This document shows, piece after piece, positions 57,230-64,000 of a stretch of DNA of 64,000 nucleotides. Within the stretch, counting starts at the first letter, position 1. Every line of letters begins with the position of its first letter. The DNA comes from an uncultured Prevotellaceae bacterium (GTDB lineage Bacteria; Bacteroidota; Bacteroidia; Bacteroidales; Bacteroidaceae): positions 1 to 64,000 of the forward strand of contig CAMNIN010000013.1 in assembly GCA_946540735.1 (NCBI GenBank), read 5' to 3'. Under the pieces are notes generated by a model. It worked only from the letters and a program-made list of their open reading frames with translations, did no database searches and had not been told where the DNA came from. The position numbers were made by a program, and so were the translations under genes.

Positions 57230-59999
57230 TGAAAAGGAAGAGTTGACCGGTTAGTTCGGTGATGATTTGCTGCTCGCTCTTGTCCTTGTCGGGATCAAGG
57301 TTCTCAACCTCCTGTGGCGATTCCTGCTCAGAGGCCTCTTCCTCAAGGGCGTCGGTCTTAGTGGGTTCAAGCTCCTCTACGGAGTCCACATGCAGGGTGG
57401 TGATCCGCTTGCCACGGGCTTTAAAGCCTTTCACCGAAATGAAATCCTCGACATCTATCACCATGGGCTCGCGGCCGGCATCACTGCCGCCGAAGTTGAC
57501 TTGTATGCGGGGATAGGGCTCACAGGTGAGCAGGAGCTCGCGGTTGTCGGGGTTCTCGCCGAGATAGTTCTGGTGGCGTTTCGTGCCTTCCATCTTGAAG
57601 CGTTTCAGATAGGGGTATCCTTGCTGGTCGGCATCGAAGAGCACGCAGCTCCACACCTTCTCGGGCTTCCATTTCTCGACAATGCGAACATTCGACTCAT
57701 AGTGATTGTTGCTATCGAAATTGCTCAAGTAGAAGTCGCCGTTGTCGAGCACCACGAGGATGGAGTCGCCCTCATTGAATTCTCCAAGCAATTGTCCGTG
57801 CTCGTCGTAATTGAGGCGGTTGACGTCGGGATCCCACCACACTTTGCGGCCGCCAAGGGTGCTGTGGCCGTGACTCTTGAGGGCGATGCGGTGGATGGAG
57901 TATTTCGTGAGCAGGTTGCCCTTGCTGCCGCGCCCCTTGATGAGAATGTCGGAGAAATCACGCTCCAGGAAGATTTTCTTGATCTTCGGGTTGGGGTCGA
58001 GGGTGACTTTGATCAGCTCGGCCTCACCGTTGGGGTTGCAGGTGAAATACACCACTCGTGAGCCGGGGGTCCCTTGCGTGAGGTCGTATTCCTTCTCACG
58101 GGCCAGACTGGTGACGTTGAAGCGTTTCATGAAATAACTGCCGCGCTTGCCGTCGCGGTAGACCACGTTGTAGATGGTGCGGGTGTCGTTTTTCTTGAAC
58201 ACCTGCACATGGAGGATGTTCTTTCCAACGAAGATCTTCTCGGCCACTTTCACTACCTTGTATTTGCCGTCACGGTAGAAGACGATGATGTCGTCGATGT
58301 CGGAGCAGTTGCACACAAACTCGTCTTTCTTCAGACCAGTGCCGATAAATCCGTCGGTGCGGTTGATGTAGAGCTTCTGGTTGGCTTCCACCACTTTGGA
58401 GGCTACAATCGTGTCGAAACTCTTGATCTCGGTCAGACGGGGGTGCTGTTCTCCGTATTTGTCGAGGATGAAACGATACCATTTGATGGTGTATTCGACG
58501 ATGTGCTCCAGGTCGTGATTGATCTGCTCGATCTCGGCCTTGATGCGGAGGATGAGGTCGTCGGCCTTGTCTTTGTTGAACTTCAGGATGCGCTGCATCT
58601 TGATCTCCATGAGACGGAGGATGTCGTCTTTGGTGACCTCTCTCACGAATTGTGGATAGAAGGGGGTCAGCCGTTCGTCGACGTAGGCGCAGGCGGCATC
58701 CATGTCGGGGGCGTTCTCAAACGGACGGCCCTTGTAGATGCGTTCCTCGATGAAGATCTTCTCCAAGGAGGCGTAATGCAACTGCTCCATCAGTTCTCCC
58801 TTGCGGATCTCCAGCTCCTGGCGGAGCAGGTCCTTGGTGTGCTCGGTGGAGTAACGGAGCAAGTCGCTCACGGTGAGGAACATCGGCTTCTTGTCGACGA
58901 TGACGCAACAGTTGGGGGCGATGTTGATCTCACAATCGGTGAAGGCATAGAGGGCGTCGATGGTCTTGTCGGACGATACACCGGGGGCAAGGTGGATCAG
59001 GATCTCCACTTCGGCGGCTGTGTTGTCATCGACTTTCTTCACCTTGATCTTGTTGCGCTCGATGGCTTTGAGAATCGACTCTATCAGCGAAGTGGTGGTC
59101 TTGCTGTAGGGAATCTCGCGGATGACGAGGGTCTTTGTGTCAAGCTTCTCGATCTTGGCTCGCACACGCAGTCCTCCACCGCGCTGACCGTCGTTGTAAC
59201 GGCTCACGTCGATGGCTCCTCCTGTGGGGAAGTCGGGATAGAGATGGAATTCCTCACCTCGCAGGTAACTGATGGAGGCCTCGCACAACTCGCAGAAGTT
59301 GTGGGGCAGGATTTTTGAGGTGAGACCCACGGCAATGCCTTCCGTGCCTTGCGCCAGGAGCAAAGGGAATTTCACGGGCAGGGCGATCGGCTCCTTGTTG
59401 CGGCCGTCATAACTCATCTGCCACTCGGTGGTCTTGGGGTTGAATACAGTGTCGAGTGCAAACTTCGACAGCTTGGCCTCGATATATCGGGGGGCGGCGG
59501 CGCGGTCGCCGGTGAGGATGTTGCCCCAGTTGCCTTGGGTGTCCACAAGCAGGTCTTTCTGCCCGATCTGCACCAGGGCATCGCCGATGGAGGCATCACC
59601 ATGGGGGTGAAACTGCATGGTGTGACCCACGATGTTGGCCACTTTGTTGAACCGCCCGTCGTCCATGCGCTTCATTGAGTGCAGGATGCGGCGCTGCACG
59701 GGTTTCAGTCCGTCGTCAATCTTGGGCACGGCACGCTCGAGGATCACGTAGGAGGCGTAGTCGAGAAACCAGTTCTGATACATGCCGCTGAGATGATGCA
59801 CGGCAGAGGCATCGAATCGGTTCACGGGCTTGTAGTCGGAGTGGCTGTCCTCTTCCAACTCGTCTTCGCTTCCCGGCTCTTCTCCTCCAGCCTGAGCGTC
59901 TGTGCTGTCCTGTAAGTCAGCGCCTTCGTCTTGTGCTATACTGTCCTGTTCCAGGATCTCGTCGTCTTTTATCTCGTCGTCTTTTTTGTTGTCGTCCAT
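57213..59999 (-). CDS. parC: DNA topoisomerase IV subunit A (gyrase A-like) with an acidic N-terminal extension
   Basis: QNWFLDYASYVILERAVPKIDDGLKPVQRRILHSMKRM; HTMQFHPHGDASIGDALV; GNWGN; APRYIEAKLS. Confidence 0.9.
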   Translation of the reverse strand: MDDNKKDDEIKDDEILEQDSIAQDEGADLQDSTDAQAGGEEPGSEDELEEDSHSDYKPVNRFDASAVHHLSGMYQNWFLDYASYVILERAVPKIDDGLKPVQRRILHSMKRMDDGRFNKVANIVGHTMQFHPHGDASIGDALVQIGQKDLLVDTQGNWGNILTGDRAAAPRYIEAKLSKFALDTVFNPKTTEWQMSYDGRNKEPIALPVKFPLLLAQGTEGIAVGLTSKILPHNFCELCEASISYLRGEEFHLYPDFPTGGAIDVSRYNDGQRGGGLRVRAKIEKLDTKTLVIREIPYSKTTTSLIESILKAIERNKIKVKKVDDNTAAEVEILIHLAPGVSSDKTIDALYAFTDCEINIAPNCCVIVDKKPMFLTVSDLLRYSTEHTKDLLRQELEIRKGELMEQLHYASLEKIFIEERIYKGRPFENAPDMDAACAYVDERLTPFYPQFVREVTKDDILRLMEIKMQRILKFNKDKADDLILRIKAEIEQINHDLEHIVEYTIKWYRFILDKYGEQHPRLTEIKSFDTIVASKVVEANQKLYINRTDGFIGTGLKKDEFVCNCSDIDDIIVFYRDGKYKVVKVAEKIFVGKNILHVQVFKKNDTRTIYNVVYRDGKRGSYFMKRFNVTSLAREKEYDLTQGTPGSRVVYFTCNPNGEAELIKVTLDPNPKIKKIFLERDFSDILIKGRGSKGNLLTKYSIHRIALKSHGHSTLGGRKVWWDPDVNRLNYDEHGQLLGEFNEGDSILVVLDNGDFYLSNFDSNNHYESNVRIVEKWKPEKVWSCVLFDADQQGYPYLKRFKMEGTKRHQNYLGENPDNRELLLTCEPYPRIQVNFGGSDAGREPMVIDVEDFISVKGFKARGKRITTLHVDSVEELEPTKTDALEEEASEQESPQEVENLDPDKDKSEQQIITELTGQLFLFNDDDM

Positions 60000-60152
60000 A
60001 AATACACATTTCTAATCGCAGCAAAGTTAGGCATTTTTATCGAGATTCGGACATGTGAACGCCAAAAAAGTATTCCGATGGGCCGTTTGAGTGGCTTGAT
60101 GGCTAAATGATTTTAAAAATAACATTCTTTTGGGCTGAAAACAGGCTTTTTC

Positions 60153-60183
60153 TTGGTCTCCTCGGATTTTCTTGCTAAATTTG
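60153..60183 (+). promoter_or_regulatory. Promoter TTG-N20-TAAATTTG upstream of glyS
   Basis: TTG 60153-60155; TAAATTTG 60176-60183. Confidence 0.55.
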
Positions 60184-60247
60184 CACCCAATTATTCAGCC
60201 CTTTGGCTGATAGGAGAATCACAAAGTATATCATCAACAGACAAAAT

Positions 60248-61789
60248 ATGGCACAAGAAGATGTATTCAAGAAGATCGTAAGCCATTGCAAAGAATATGG
60301 TTTCGTATTCCCCAGCAGTGAAATCTACGATGGACTGGCCGCAGTGTATGACTACGGACAGAATGGTGTGGAACTGAAAAACAACATCAAAGAATATTGG
60401 TGGAAGAGCATGGTGCTCCTGCATGAGAATATCGTGGGCATCGACTCGGCCATCTTCATGCACCCCACGATCTGGAAGGCTTCAGGACATGTGGATGCCT
60501 TCAACGACCCGCTGATCGACAACCGCGACTCCAAGAAACGCTACCGCGCCGACGTGCTCATCGAGGACCAGATGGCCAAATACGATGAGAAGATCGACAA
60601 GGAGGTGGAGAAAGCTCGCAAGCGCTTCGGCGATGCCTTCGACGAGCAGAAATTCCGTGAGACCAATCCCCGCGTGCTGGAAAACGCCGCCAAGCGCGAG
60701 GCGCTCCATCAGCGCTTCACAGAGGCTATGCAGGGTCCTGACCTGGAGGCTCTGAAGCAGATCATCCTCGACGAGGGTATCGTCGATCCTATCAGCGGAA
60801 CTAAGAACTGGACCGACGTGCGCCAGTTCAACTTGATGTTCTCCACCGAGATGGGCTCTGTGTCGGACGCTGCCAGCAAGATCTATCTCCGTCCGGAGAC
60901 GGCTCAGGGCATCTTCGTCAACTACCTCAATGTGCAGAAGACCGGACGCATGAAGATTCCTTTCGGTATCGCTCAGATCGGTAAGGCTTTCCGCAACGAG
61001 ATCGTGGCCCGACAGTTCATCTTCCGTATGCGTGAGTTTGAGCAGATGGAGATGCAGTTCTTCGTCAAGCCGGGCACCGAACTGGACTGGTTCCCGAAAT
61101 GGAAGGAGATGCGCATGGCTTGGCACCAGGCCCTGGGATTCGGCGCAGAGAACTACCGCTTCCACGACCACGACAAACTGGCTCACTATGCCAACGCTGC
61201 CACCGATATCGAGTTCAAAATGCCTTTCGGCTTCAAGGAGGTGGAGGGCATCCACAGCCGTACCAACTTCGACCTCTCGCAGCATGAGAAATACAGCGGG
61301 CGCAGCATCAAGTACTTCGACCCGCAGACCAACGAGAGCTACACTCCGTTTGTCATCGAGACTTCCATCGGCGTCGACCGTATGTTCCTCTCGGTGATGT
61401 GCCACTCCTATGAGGAGGAGAAACTGGAGAATGGCGAGACACGTGTCGTGCTCAAACTGCCTGCAGCACTCGCTCCTGTCAAACTCGCCGTACTGCCTCT
61501 CGTGCGCAAAGGCGGACTGCCTGAGAAGGCTCGTGAGATCATCGACAACCTGCGGTTCCATTTCAACTGCCAGTACGACGAGAAAGACACCATCGGAAAG
61601 CGCTATCGCCGCCAGGATGCTATCGGCACGCCTTACTGCGTGACCGTCGACTACGATACACTCAACGACAATATGGTGACACTACGCTTCCGCGATACCA
61701 TGGAACAGGAGCGGGTGAGCATCGACCAGCTCAACGCCATCATCGAGGATAAGGTGAGCATCGCAAGCCTGCTTAAGAAACTGCAGTAA
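60248..61789 (+). CDS. glyS: Glycine--tRNA ligase (single-chain)
   Basis: GFVFPSSEIYDGLAAVYDYGQNGVELKNNIKEYWW; YLRPETAQGIFVNY; start at MAQEDVF. Confidence 0.96.
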   Translation: MAQEDVFKKIVSHCKEYGFVFPSSEIYDGLAAVYDYGQNGVELKNNIKEYWWKSMVLLHENIVGIDSAIFMHPTIWKASGHVDAFNDPLIDNRDSKKRYRADVLIEDQMAKYDEKIDKEVEKARKRFGDAFDEQKFRETNPRVLENAAKREALHQRFTEAMQGPDLEALKQIILDEGIVDPISGTKNWTDVRQFNLMFSTEMGSVSDAASKIYLRPETAQGIFVNYLNVQKTGRMKIPFGIAQIGKAFRNEIVARQFIFRMREFEQMEMQFFVKPGTELDWFPKWKEMRMAWHQALGFGAENYRFHDHDKLAHYANAATDIEFKMPFGFKEVEGIHSRTNFDLSQHEKYSGRSIKYFDPQTNESYTPFVIETSIGVDRMFLSVMCHSYEEEKLENGETRVVLKLPAALAPVKLAVLPLVRKGGLPEKAREIIDNLRFHFNCQYDEKDTIGKRYRRQDAIGTPYCVTVDYDTLNDNMVTLRFRDTMEQERVSIDQLNAIIEDKVSIASLLKKLQ

Positions 61790-62461
61790 ATGAGACATCA
61801 CGCATCTTATTATGCCTTCCTTGCCTTCGTGGCCGCTGTCTTCTGTCTCTCATCTTGCAAGGAGACAGACGATACGGTGGTGGAGTTCGAGAACTGGCAG
61901 CAGAAAAATGAGGCTTATTTCAATGCCAAATACAACTCCGTGAAGCAGGCCATCGCTTCCGGCGATACGTCTTGGAAAATCTTCAAATCGTTCTCCAAAG
62001 ACTACTCCACCACAGGGACTGCCTCTGACTATATCCTCGTCAAGGTGCTCAATGAGGGATCCGGAAGCGGATCGCCTCTCTACACCGACTCCGTCAGGGT
62101 GCATTATCGCGGACAGCTGCTGGCTTCTGCATCTTATGTCGACAGCAGTGACAGCGAACTGGGTTATGTCTTCGATACTTCTTGGAGCACAACCACGTTC
62201 GATGATAGGATTTTTGTTCCTTCCAAATTTGGCGTGAGTGGTGTGGTCGACGGCTTCTCTACGGCTCTCCAGCACATGCGCATCGGCGACAGATGGCGGG
62301 TGTATATCCCTTATCAACTGGGCTACGGCACCAGTGACAACGGTTCGATTCCTGCCTACAGCACGCTGGTCTTCGACTTGGCTCTCGCTGCTTATTACCG
62401 GCCGGGCAATAAAGTGCCCGACTGGTCGGCCAATGAGATGCGAATATGGGATGAACCATAA
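61790..62461 (+). CDS. FKBP-type peptidylprolyl isomerase, lipoprotein
   Basis: Lipobox LSSCKE; DSVRVHYRGQLL; GFSTALQHMRIGDRWRVYIPYQLGYG; IPAYSTLVFDLAL. Confidence 0.92.
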   Translation: MRHHASYYAFLAFVAAVFCLSSCKETDDTVVEFENWQQKNEAYFNAKYNSVKQAIASGDTSWKIFKSFSKDYSTTGTASDYILVKVLNEGSGSGSPLYTDSVRVHYRGQLLASASYVDSSDSELGYVFDTSWSTTTFDDRIFVPSKFGVSGVVDGFSTALQHMRIGDRWRVYIPYQLGYGTSDNGSIPAYSTLVFDLALAAYYRPGNKVPDWSANEMRIWDEP

Positions 62462-62540
62462 TCTCTAAGTTTATATATAAGAATATGTGCGACGGTCCCC
62501 ATCCGCTTTCAGAGCTGGATGGGGATTTTTCTTGAAGCGA

Positions 62541-64000
<1,460 letters not shown>

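Noticed and set aside
59560-59610. Ala at the quinolone-resistance Ser position of ParC (HPHGDASIGD)
   Set aside because: I believe this motif is normal for the Bacteroidetes ParC family, so it is not evidence of selected resistance.

Overview
This 64-kb window looks like chromosomal DNA from a Bacteroidales, probably Prevotella-like, bacterium. Support: SusC/SusD plus hybrid two-component (HTCS) genes, DUF3316/DUF6057-type proteins, and several TTTG-N19/20-TAnnTTTG promoters. Most of it is housekeeping: tig-clpP-clpX-recQ, guaB-PPIase-SurA-OstA-mutL, trpS, purB, asnS, parC, glyS and cobUTSC. Accessory blocks are a pectin/arabinan pair (pectate lyase-aldose epimerase fusion; GH51), a small GH5 polysaccharide utilisation locus, and a PH/M48/NfeD/SPFH/WecB-like membrane cluster. 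I see no rRNA, CRISPR array, transposase or prophage. There are two tRNAs (Val-TAC and Leu-TAG). The observations most worth a second look are: (1) a non-coding region at 8940-9250 with several nested inverted repeats and an internal promoter-like box, a candidate structured RNA; (2) an 18+18 bp perfect inverted repeat whose loop holds a promoter -7 box, between tig and clpP; (3) two unrelated minisatellites (29 bp and 35 bp) between ompA and trpS; (4) a pseudouridine synthase with a (GGYQQRQ)n low-complexity N-terminus; (5) a WecB-like protein with apparently substituted catalytic positions inside a stomatin/NfeD/M48 cluster; (6) a CXXCH, PD40-like lipoprotein paired with a DUF6057-like membrane protein; (7) a REP-like palindromic repeat cluster at the left edge. 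All family assignments come from reading the translations; no database search was run.
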